A stretch of DNA of 5,223 nucleotides from Candidatus Poribacteria bacterium (GTDB lineage: Bacteria; Poribacteria; WGA-4E; WGA-3G), in assembly GCA_028818995.1 (NCBI GenBank), contig JAPPMR010000466.1, forward strand, positions 1 to 5,223, written 5' to 3'. This document shows positions 1 to 5,221 of this stretch, one piece after another. A program made the translations under genes and the position numbers. The notes below the pieces were generated by a model. It ran no database searches. It had not been told where the DNA came from and saw only the letters and a list, made by a program, of their open reading frames with translations. Positions within the stretch are counted from its first letter, which is position 1. Each line of letters begins with the position of its first letter.

Positions 1-391
1 CCAAGTTAATTTTTATGGAAACAGTCCTTTTGTGCATACCTTCATTGATATGAGACAATAGGTGTTTAATCATACGATTAAATCCATTGACATATTTACC
101 GCCAATTTGGTTACATTTTCCGCAAACAGTTCGGAATCCTAATTTTTGAACAAAACGACCTTCTTTATTGCAGTTTTCTAAAACAAAATTCTTGTCCTTT
201 AGAAAATCGCTATTTTCTTGTATTATTTTTCGAGTAGATATTGGTGGGACGTGGTCAAACGTTAACAGTCCATATTTTTTACATATATTACAAACACCTA
301 CATTTTGGGCACCCTTACTACTTTTCATATTAGGTTCATTTGTAAAAGATGTGTAAACTTTATTTCTTTTTGATCTGCTATGTTTTGGCAT
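1..391 (-). CDS. HNH-type zinc-finger nuclease-like protein, C-terminus cut off by window edge
   Basis: The frame is open from an ATG at 391 to the left edge, giving 130 residues with no stop, so the gene is partial. The start is supported by AAGAGGT (plus-strand 399-405) seven bases upstream. The first 12 residues are very basic. A zinc-knuckle pattern follows: C34-x2-C37, then D46-H47-x-P49-P50, then C90-x2-C93-N94 and G97. This order (CxxC, D/E-H-x-P-P, CxxCN, G) is typical of HNH endonucleases of the HNH_5-like kind, where the DH pair supplies the catalytic histidine and the cysteines hold a structural zinc. The likely role is DNA cleavage, in a mobile element, phage or defence setting, but the target is unknown. 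It is AT-rich like the sequence to its right and unlike the genes beyond 1137, which hints at separate ancestry. I am sure it is a real reading frame and fairly sure of the HNH assignment. Confidence 0.72.
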   Translation of the reverse strand, partial: MPKHSRSKRNKVYTSFTNEPNMKSSKGAQNVGVCNICKKYGLLTFDHVPPISTRKIIQENSDFLKDKNFVLENCNKEGRFVQKLGFRTVCGKCNQIGGKYVNGFNRMIKHLLSHINEGMHKRTVSIKINL

Positions 392-398
392 AATTAAT

Positions 399-405
399 AC
401 CTCTT
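399..405 (-). promoter_or_regulatory. Ribosome binding site of the HNH-type gene
   Basis: Read on the minus strand this is AAGAGGT, seven bases before the ATG at 391. It supports that start and hence the partial gene. Confidence 0.55.
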
Positions 406-460
406 GTAATTACTTGATAGAACCGGCAAAATGTTTGTTGAAGTTGTAATAAAAACCAAC

Positions 461-466
461 ATTATA
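461..466 (-). promoter_or_regulatory. Possible -10 element for the HNH-type gene
   Basis: A perfect TATAAT on the minus strand lies about 70 bases upstream of the ATG at 391. There is no good -35 at the standard distance (CCTTTA at 484-489 is a poor match). In AT-rich DNA such a hexamer can occur by chance, so this is only a candidate. Confidence 0.22.
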
Positions 467-651
467 TTTCTGAAACATAAAATTAAAGGTATTTAATCCC
501 AACTGAACAATTCAGGTTTCTAATTTAGATGTCTTGGTTTAGGATCGTATTGGTTTTGTTTTATAAACTAAGTTAGGCATGGTAGTCATGTTAATTTTAC
601 AGAAAAAGAGTTGTTAGTCTCAACACTTTCTCTCTCATGTTTAAGTGTAAC

Positions 652-669
652 ACAGTTATTCTGAACTGT
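652..669. repeat. Short hairpin, 6-bp stem
   Basis: ACAGTT at 652-657 pairs with AACTGT at 664-669 around a 6-base loop. No T-run follows, so it is not a convincing terminator. The right arm is part of the direct repeat TGAACTGT, found again at 704-711. Confidence 0.3.
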
Positions 670-683
670 CAATCGTATAGATG

Positions 684-746
684 ATGTCTGATAAGGGTAA
701 TTGTGAACTGTTTATACATTGTCACAGACAAGGAAATGTCAGACAT
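684..746. repeat. Inverted repeat, 8-bp arms
   Basis: ATGTCTGA at 684-691 is the exact reverse complement of TCAGACAT at 739-746, with 47 bases between. CAGACA at 725-730 can compete for the left arm. No function can be assigned; it may be chance in AT-rich DNA or a decayed element. Confidence 0.3.
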
Positions 747-788
747 AACTGGCAAGCCCTTACTGATATTATTTTATGCACTCAATAG

Positions 789-847
789 ATTTGGACATCA
801 TGTGTTGAGTTTATTTGTGTTTAGTGTATTATATCTTATGTCCAAAT
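789..847. repeat. Perfect 10-bp inverted repeat next to the truncated HNH frame
   Basis: ATTTGGACAT at 789-798 is the exact reverse complement of ATGTCCAAAT at 838-847, with 39 bases between. The right arm ends two bases before the point (850) where the frame of the truncated HNH endonuclease opens. The position suggests an insertion or deletion boundary or a small non-autonomous element, though a regulatory stem or operator pair is also possible. The loop contains a plausible sigma-70 type promoter. Confidence 0.45.
805..832 (+). promoter_or_regulatory. Candidate sigma-70 type promoter
   Basis: TTGAGT at 805-810 (four of six consensus bases) and TATTAT at 827-832 (five of six) are separated by 16 bases. 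An overlapping TTATAT at 829-834 would give a spacing of 18. A start near 839-841 would produce a transcript covering the HNH relic and then the phosphodiesterase at 1137. It is the best-looking promoter upstream of that pair, but the surrounding DNA is AT-rich and chance matches are common. Confidence 0.33.
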
Positions 848-849
848 GA

Positions 850-1140
850 CTAATTGCGTTAGACAATTTAGCGTGGGCATGTCCGCGTTGTAACAACCAC
901 AAGCATGCAAAAACACATGCACAGGACCCGCAGACAAGTCAACGCGTACCGCTTTTCAATCCTCGTCAAAAACATCGGCATAGACATTTTATGTGGAGTG
1001 AAGATTTCCTTGTTATTATAGGACGGACACGAACAGGCAGGGCAACAGTAGAGGCATTGAATATGAATCTTCTACAGCGTGTAAATCTGCGTAGAGCATT
1101 ATTAAGTTTGGGAGATCATCCAGCACAAATCAGTTTATGA
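850..1140 (+). pseudogene. HNH endonuclease, N-terminally truncated relic
   Basis: The frame is open for 96 codons between an in-frame TGA at 847-849 and the stop TGA at 1138-1140. It has no ATG, GTG or TTG until ATG at 991, which falls mid-domain. The translation matches the C-terminal half of a widespread bacterial HNH endonuclease family. It begins with LDNLAWACPRCNNHK (from 859), where C-x2-C-N-N-H-K is the second zinc/nuclease segment. Then come a DP-x9-PLFNPRQ segment, HFMWSEDF, IIGRTRTGRATVEALNMN, and a closing VNLRRALLSLGDHP. The N-terminal half, which should carry the first CxxC and the EHI/DHI catalytic histidine, is absent, and I found no trace of it in the other plus-strand frames just upstream. 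A nuclease without this part should be inactive. Its stop overlaps the start of the downstream phosphodiesterase in an ATGA. It belongs to a different HNH family from the gene at the left edge. Confidence 0.7.
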
Positions 1141-1910
1141 ACATTAAACTTCTCGCACATCGCGGCGGCATGGGACGCGCACCCGAAAACACACTTGCAT
1201 CCTTTAAACAAGCATTCTCAGACGGTGCTGATGGATTTGAATGCGATGTCTGCCTCACTCAAGATAAGCAGCCTGTGCTGATTCACGTTGACTTTAACCA
1301 AGACAACATTCGCGAAGCAACCGGATGCTCAACTCCCCTCAATCAATTAAACTGGAAGGAAGTGCAGCAGTTAAAGTCGAAAAACTCAGATGAACCTGTT
1401 GCTCACCTTGATGATGCACTCAGATTTGTCCGGGAAAACCAAATGCCATGTTTTGTTGAACCGAAATCGGATACACCTGAACTCCTCCCTATCATTGTAG
1501 AACGCATTCATCACTTTGAAGTTGTTCACCTCGTCAGTATTCTCACCTTTTACATTCGGAAGCAATTGCTTGTTGAGGCTAAGCGATTAGAACCACGACT
1601 CCAAACGAGTGCTATTTTAATTAATCCGATGGTAAACTATCTCAAAGCAGCTACTGAGATTGATGTAAACCGTATCATCTTCGGTTGGAGCAAAATCAAT
1701 CATTTTGGAATCTATAATTTTTTGACCCGTTCTATTCCGCGACAAGTAAATGAGTTGCGTGCAAATGGAATTATTGTTGAAGCTGGATTTATTCAGACGT
1801 TTCGAGATGTCGCTTGGGCGTTGAAGAATGGAGTTGAAGGTTTGTGGGTGGACGATGTGCCCTACATCAGAAAACACGTTGAACAAATTATCAATGAAAT
1901 TGGATCATAG
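1137..1910 (+). CDS. Glycerophosphodiester phosphodiesterase (GDPD family)
   Basis: This 257-residue enzyme should hydrolyse glycerophosphodiesters, the deacylation products of phospholipids, to glycerol-3-phosphate and an alcohol. It has no signal peptide or membrane segment, so a cytosolic UgpQ-like role is likely; E. coli UgpQ is of similar length. The GDPD TIM-barrel signature runs from residue 7: A-H8-R9-G-G, P16-E17-N18-T, E35-C-D37-V and H50. Later come E108-P-K110 and a closing G-V-E-G-L-W-V-D-D-V near 232-241. H8 and H50 are the expected acid-base histidines; E35, D37 and E108 are the expected metal ligands. The usual HD after strand 3 reads H50-V-D52 here, an apparent one-residue insertion. 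The ATG overlaps the HNH relic's stop as ATGA, and there is no Shine-Dalgarno at normal distance, only GGGAGAT about 20 bases upstream. A later start at M12 would lose the HRG motif. It is followed after 12 bases by the next gene, a likely operon partner. The exact substrate cannot be told. Confidence 0.88.
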   Translation: MNIKLLAHRGGMGRAPENTLASFKQAFSDGADGFECDVCLTQDKQPVLIHVDFNQDNIREATGCSTPLNQLNWKEVQQLKSKNSDEPVAHLDDALRFVRENQMPCFVEPKSDTPELLPIIVERIHHFEVVHLVSILTFYIRKQLLVEAKRLEPRLQTSAILINPMVNYLKAATEIDVNRIIFGWSKINHFGIYNFLTRSIPRQVNELRANGIIVEAGFIQTFRDVAWALKNGVEGLWVDDVPYIRKHVEQIINEIGS

Positions 1911-1922
1911 AAATAAAAAAGA

Positions 1923-3203
1923 ATGAACGTCACCGTCTGCAATCCGCTTCTTAGAACGCCATTATCCCTTATTGTTGACGATTCGTGTCCGGTGATTAAC
2001 CTCACCTACTATTGGATACAGCAACGGCATGCATGGAAAACACGACATCAACCGAATGTCCCTCCTGATCGATGGGAAGGTGATGCGGCTCAACACCAAA
2101 AAATGCCGCCAACAATCCCTGCTGATTTTGCATGGGAGTGGGCAGAATGGTGCTGGGAAAACGGTGTGAAAGGCAAATTTAGCCTTATACCTTATCCTGC
2201 AGGAGTCGGACGCGTTGACGAAGGATTTCCTGCCCAAGTTTTCGGAAAAAGTCCGACACACGAATATCAGTCATGGCTGCGGATTTACAGAGAAATTATT
2301 TGGCCAAACTTCGATTTGACACCAGAGATGCTTACGCATACTGCTGTCGTTGATTTAGAAACGCTCGCGCTGACTGAAGAGTGGGAGCAAGTTGAATGGG
2401 TTAATCCACCTATTGACAATAGACTGACAGATTACATTATAACTGCGATGGAAATGCTTAATAATGTAGGCATTCCGTGTGAAGGCGTAACGAGTCCTGG
2501 AGCATTTGGAAAACGACAAGAGGCTGCGTACGCAAAAGCAGTGTTAACTGCATCGCAGGAGATCAACAACGATCCGCGTCCCTTCTACTTTCTTTGGCTT
2601 AAACACGATGAACTTCCCGATGTACCTATCTGGCACGTTGAAAGGGATAAAGGGATCGCAATTGCAAGCATTGTGGCGTGTGCAGGCGACTGGTTTGGAG
2701 GATGGACAGGCTACGATTTGGGAGACGCTGACCGATTCATCACAGAAGATTTACAGGGTGGACGTTTGCCTCCAATTCTTGAAAAGGAGTTACCATGTGT
2801 CCTCGTAGGACATTGGCCCGGTTTCTATTTTAATGGAGAAAAACATGGATTTGATGTATTGAAAAAAGTCAAAGAACGACTGGATAATTACGATCCTGAC
2901 GGAACGAAAACGATCTGGATGAAAACCTCAGAAATAGGACACTACTGGATGGCACTTGAATTCACTGAAATTACAGTCCTTGAAGAACAACAGCAGGTAA
3001 ATATTGCCACCCAATTCCCGACAGCGAACTTTACGTTAGTTCTTGATTCACCGATACGACATATCCAAATCAACGGGTGGGACATTCGCGAGGTTCATTC
3101 TCGGCGCGACTTTCAGAGAGATACATTTCTCTGCGAGGGGAAGCAAACGTTCGTTGCTTTCGATCTGGAAATTGGAGAAACAGAACTAATAGTTACGGTA
3201 TGA
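1923..3203 (+). CDS. Uncharacterised protein resembling NodB/polysaccharide-deacetylase fold
   Basis: This 426-residue protein has no signal peptide or membrane segment. I do not recognise it as a named enzyme. Several features fit a carbohydrate-esterase-4/NodB-like barrel: an N-terminal strand ending in an Asp pair (L16-I-V-D19-D20), L-T-H139-T-A, G-V-T-S191-P-G-A-F-G where NodB proteins have their third motif, and L-V-G-H297-W-P-G-F-Y-F-N near the end of the barrel. These would match metal-binding Asp/His and catalytic positions, but the order of the His residues is not canonical. The region 40-80 is Trp- and Pro-rich. Residues from about 350 to 426 look beta-rich, like a small C-terminal sandwich domain. 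The start is fixed: an in-frame TAA lies at 1914-1916, and the next Met (residue 61) would remove the Asp pair. The upstream AAAAAAGA is a weak ribosome binding site. Close spacing to the phosphodiesterase suggests shared transcription. The 3' end overlaps the convergent SDR gene by 11 bp. A polysaccharide or cell-envelope sugar substrate is a guess. Confidence 0.6.
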   Translation: MNVTVCNPLLRTPLSLIVDDSCPVINLTYYWIQQRHAWKTRHQPNVPPDRWEGDAAQHQKMPPTIPADFAWEWAEWCWENGVKGKFSLIPYPAGVGRVDEGFPAQVFGKSPTHEYQSWLRIYREIIWPNFDLTPEMLTHTAVVDLETLALTEEWEQVEWVNPPIDNRLTDYIITAMEMLNNVGIPCEGVTSPGAFGKRQEAAYAKAVLTASQEINNDPRPFYFLWLKHDELPDVPIWHVERDKGIAIASIVACAGDWFGGWTGYDLGDADRFITEDLQGGRLPPILEKELPCVLVGHWPGFYFNGEKHGFDVLKKVKERLDNYDPDGTKTIWMKTSEIGHYWMALEFTEITVLEEQQQVNIATQFPTANFTLVLDSPIRHIQINGWDIREVHSRRDFQRDTFLCEGKQTFVAFDLEIGETELIVTV

Positions 3204-3942
3204 GAATTCGTCCTCCACTCGCAATCACAGTCGCACCCGTCATAAAACTCGATTCCTCACTCAAAAGAAACGCTATCACATCTGCCATCTCTTTCGGTTC
3301 ACCAAGCCTGCCAAGCGGTGTTGTAGAGCGGAGTTGTTCCACCATTTCTGGTGAAACTTCACTTAGCATATCTGTTGCGATTGCCCCTGGTGCTACGGAA
3401 TTAATGCGGATATTGTGTTGTGCAAGTGGTCCACAACACGATTTCGTCAGAGAAATAACGCCGGCTTTCGCTGCCGCGTAAGGCAGCTGATTTGGACGCA
3501 CTGCTAATGCTGCAATTGATGATACATTGACGACACGTCCAAACTGTTGTTCAATCATTCCAGGTTTGACTGCCCACAACACATTGAAGGGACCGGTCAA
3601 GTTAATCGCTACGATTCGATCCCAATGTTCAGGTGTCAGTTCGTCAAACATCATATCACCGACATCGCCAGCGTTGTTTACTAATAATTCTATTGTGCCG
3701 AGTTCTTTTGTTACCACCGCAACCATTCTATTTACTGTTTCTCTGTCTGAGATGTCGGCTTGGACAGGTATTGCTTTCTGTCCCAAAGCATCAATCTGAT
3801 CACAGACCGCTTCCGCTTTAGCAGCTGATCGAGAATAGTGTACGGCAACGGTCGCACCTTCTCCGGCAAGTTTGAGAGCAGTTGCCTTTCCAATGCCACG
3901 ACTTCCGCCGGTTACCAATGCGACCCTTCCCTGAAATTTCAT
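3193..3942 (-). CDS. Short-chain dehydrogenase/reductase (classical SDR, FabG-like)
   Basis: This 249-residue NAD(P)-dependent oxidoreductase is of standard classical-SDR length. The Rossmann motif T11-G-G-S-R-G16-I-G18 begins the protein. D63 lies in the adenine-binding segment, N89-N-A-G92 stabilises the sheet, and the catalytic tetrad is N114, S142, Y155 and K159. N181-S-V-A-P-G follows the active site, as in FabG-type enzymes. H-Y-S-R-S after strand 2 suggests NADP(H) preference. I chose the ATG at 3942 because AGGAG (3951-3955) sits eight bases upstream and the Rossmann strand starts right after it. A longer frame from ATG 3981 adds 13 residues without SDR character and would overlap the upstream gene. 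The AKR gene ends 11 bases upstream and its TAG stop is part of the TAGGAG ribosome site, so the two are almost certainly translationally linked. The substrate is unknown: a 3-oxoacyl-ACP reductase or a sugar/alcohol dehydrogenase are both possible. The neighbouring AKR favours carbonyl or sugar metabolism. Confidence 0.9.
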   Translation of the reverse strand: MKFQGRVALVTGGSRGIGKATALKLAGEGATVAVHYSRSAAKAEAVCDQIDALGQKAIPVQADISDRETVNRMVAVVTKELGTIELLVNNAGDVGDMMFDELTPEHWDRIVAINLTGPFNVLWAVKPGMIEQQFGRVVNVSSIAALAVRPNQLPYAAAKAGVISLTKSCCGPLAQHNIRINSVAPGAIATDMLSEVSPEMVEQLRSTTPLGRLGEPKEMADVIAFLLSEESSFMTGATVIASGGRILIP

Positions 3943-3950
3943 TAAATCTT

Positions 3951-3956
3951 CTCCTA
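3951..3956 (-). promoter_or_regulatory. Ribosome binding site of the SDR gene, containing the AKR stop
   Basis: Read on the minus strand this is TAGGAG. Its TAG (3956-3954) is the stop codon of the aldo/keto reductase and its AGGAG is the Shine-Dalgarno for the ATG at 3942, eight bases away. A ribosome terminating on the AKR frame is placed directly at the SDR start, which decides the start choice and argues for coupled translation. Confidence 0.8.
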
Positions 3957-4841
3957 CAAACGCGTTTGTAGTTGTTTCCACACATCATCAGAAACAGGTG
4001 TTGTGGCAGCAGCGAAATTTTGGTTCACTTCTATTGCATTCTTAGAACCTGTCAAGGTTGTTGCAATTAACGGTTGACGTAGGGAAAATTGGATGGCAAG
4101 ATTCAGCAAACTCAAATTGTTGTCTGTAGCCCACTGCCAGAGTTGGTGTGCTTTTTTTGCCTCAGGTGATTTGTTTCCAACATCCGGTTCAAGTCCAGTC
4201 AGTAACGCCATTCCCAAAGGGCTGCCGTTGATGACACCAATGTCGTTGTCAGAGGCAAAGGATAATAACCACTCATTTGCAGTTTGGCTAAGTAACGTAT
4301 AATCCAAATGAGTTAGGATGACATCAACGATATCAGTTTCTATAGCAATTTTATGGAATTCGTGTTCCCGGACACCCAGACCAATAAATTTAACCAATCC
4401 CTCTTCACGCATCCGCTGCAGTTCATCTAACGCACCGCCTTTGGCAATAACAGGATCCATGCTTTTGGGATCATGCACTAAACAGACATCAAGGTAGTCC
4501 GTGCCCAACAACCGCAGGCTATTTTCAACGCTTCGCCGTGTGCCAGCTGCACTGTAATCGCCGCGCCATTTTGGGTGTGTGCCTGTTTTGGTAGCAAGAA
4601 AAATCTGCTTACGCCATCCATCTGCAAGTGCGAGTCCAACCCGTCTTTCGCTCTCACCGTATAGCGGTGACGTATCAAGATAATTCATACCTAATGTGAT
4701 GGCGCGGCGTACCGCTTCAATCGCTTCATCATCGGTGACTTCTCCTCTACCGATACCTGCACCGCCCATACTGAGACATGTGACTTCTAATTCTGTGCGC
4801 CCTAACCGCCGCAAGGGCAGCGGATGTTTTTGTGTTGACAT
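3954..4841 (-). CDS. Aldo/keto reductase, probable sugar (aldose) dehydrogenase type
   Basis: This 295-residue protein is a TIM-barrel NAD(P)-dependent oxidoreductase of the AKR superfamily. The N-terminus R11-R-L-G-R-T-E-L-E-V and the segment G51-M-N-Y-L-D56-T-S-P-L-Y61-G are typical. The catalytic tetrad is complete: D56, Y61, K85 (T-K85-T) and H123 (L-V-H123-D-P). The sequence around D-Y-T-L-L-S-Q-T-A, followed about 20 residues later by G-S-P-L-G-M-A-L-L-T-G, resembles L-fucose/D-threo-aldose 1-dehydrogenases and L-galactose dehydrogenases more than potassium-channel-beta or YajO-type members. That suggests oxidation of a sugar at C1, but this remains an inference from family resemblance. 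The start has AAAGG (4849-4853) seven bases upstream. It lies 35 bases after the HepT-like gene and 11 bases before the SDR, all on one strand, so the three genes may share a transcript. The length is slightly below the usual 310-330 residues, but both ends look intact. Confidence 0.88.
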   Translation of the reverse strand: MSTQKHPLPLRRLGRTELEVTCLSMGGAGIGRGEVTDDEAIEAVRRAITLGMNYLDTSPLYGESERRVGLALADGWRKQIFLATKTGTHPKWRGDYSAAGTRRSVENSLRLLGTDYLDVCLVHDPKSMDPVIAKGGALDELQRMREEGLVKFIGLGVREHEFHKIAIETDIVDVILTHLDYTLLSQTANEWLLSFASDNDIGVINGSPLGMALLTGLEPDVGNKSPEAKKAHQLWQWATDNNLSLLNLAIQFSLRQPLIATTLTGSKNAIEVNQNFAAATTPVSDDVWKQLQTRL

Positions 4842-4848
4842 AATTTCG

Positions 4849-4853
4849 CCTTT
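4849..4853 (-). promoter_or_regulatory. Ribosome binding site of the aldo/keto reductase
   Basis: AAAGG on the minus strand lies seven bases before the ATG at 4841, within the 35-base gap after the HepT-like gene. No promoter can be fitted in this gap alone, so transcription probably comes from upstream or from inside the HepT-like gene. Confidence 0.5.
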
Positions 4854-4876
4854 CTTAATGAGCGTGCGCTATAGAA

Positions 4877-5221
4877 TTATTCGCTTTTCTCCTTAAGGAT
4901 CTGTTGGATTTCTGTCTTCAAAATCGGAATATTTGATTGCACCACACCCCAGACAATCTCAAGGTTGACATCAAAATATTTGTGAATGAGGAAGTCTCTC
5001 AATCCAGCAATCTTCCGCCATGCGACACTTGGATACTTTTTTCGAACGGAATCAGGCACCTGTTTAACAACCTCACCAATGACTTCAAGGTTTCGGATGA
5101 CCGCGTCAATCCGCATCCGATCCGTTTCAAAGGTCTTGCGTGTAACATCCTGGACATATTCTTGAATCCTATCTATTGCCTCTAATATATCCTCAAGATA
5201 GATGTCAAAGTCCTGCGACAT
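4877..5221 (-). CDS. hepT: HepT-like HEPN-domain RNase toxin (DUF86 family)
   Basis: This 114-residue, all-helical protein has the usual length of the DUF86/HepT family. The signature is clear: R43-N-L-E-V-I-G-E, then W68-R-K-I-A-G-L-R75-D-F-L-I-H80-K-Y82-F, ending in I-V-W91. R75-x4-H80-x-Y82 is the HEPN RNase motif (R-x4-6-H) plus the tyrosine that the partner MntA nucleotidyltransferase AMPylates in characterised HepT/MntA toxin-antitoxin systems. All active-site residues are present, so the toxin could be functional: an RNA cleaver held inactive by modification. The ATG at 5221 is only two bases from the window edge, so its ribosome site and the expected upstream MNT antitoxin gene cannot be seen; an earlier start cannot be excluded, though M-S-Q-D-F-D-I-Y-L-E-D-I-L-E-A-I is a normal N-terminus for the family. 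The AKR gene follows 35 bases downstream on the same strand. Confidence 0.88.
   Translation of the reverse strand: MSQDFDIYLEDILEAIDRIQEYVQDVTRKTFETDRMRIDAVIRNLEVIGEVVKQVPDSVRKKYPSVAWRKIAGLRDFLIHKYFDVNLEIVWGVVQSNIPILKTEIQQILKEKSE

Larger units (their letters stand above)
392..849. other. AT-rich gene-free stretch with short repeats
   Basis: No convincing gene is present on either strand. The longest ATG-started frames I followed by eye are about 16 to 21 codons and lack a ribosome binding site. Base composition is clearly AT-rich: 421-480 has 16 G+C in 60, against 31 in 60 at 2101-2160. The second half holds several short repeats: a 6-bp hairpin (652-657 with 664-669), an 8-bp inverted repeat (684-691 with 739-746), an 8-bp direct repeat TGAACTGT (662-669 and 704-711), and a perfect 10-bp inverted repeat (789-798 with 838-847). 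The composition and repeats suggest remains of a mobile or inserted sequence, but no transposase or clear terminal repeats bracket the region. Confidence 0.5.

Noticed and set aside
168..356. 62-codon plus-strand frame
   Set aside because: It is antisense to the HNH-type gene on the minus strand, which has a ribosome site and zinc-knuckle motifs; this frame has neither.
431..496. 21-codon plus-strand frame in the AT-rich gap
   Set aside because: No ribosome binding site, no recognisable sequence, and a length expected by chance.
503..515. Small palindrome CTGAACAATTCAG as a terminator
   Set aside because: Only a 5-bp stem with a 3-base loop, no T-run, and no gene ending nearby.
597..849. 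Complete insertion sequence or MITE
   Set aside because: Inverted repeats exist, but there is no matching outer pair, target duplication or transposase that I can see; kept only as a hypothesis.
1617..1886. 89-codon minus-strand frame
   Set aside because: Shadow of the glycerophosphodiester phosphodiesterase, with no family resemblance.
1962..2261. 99-codon minus-strand frame
   Set aside because: Antisense to the 426-residue barrel-like protein; no motif or ribosome site.
3077..3481. 134-codon plus-strand frame across the convergent junction
   Set aside because: It overlaps the end of the barrel-like gene in another frame and the SDR gene on the opposite strand, both better supported.
3943..3981. 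13-residue N-terminal extension of the SDR
   Set aside because: It overlaps the AKR gene, lacks SDR character, and the strong Shine-Dalgarno points to the ATG at 3942.
4937..5185. 82-codon plus-strand frame
   Set aside because: Antisense to the HepT-like gene, whose R-x4-H-x-Y motif and family length are clear.
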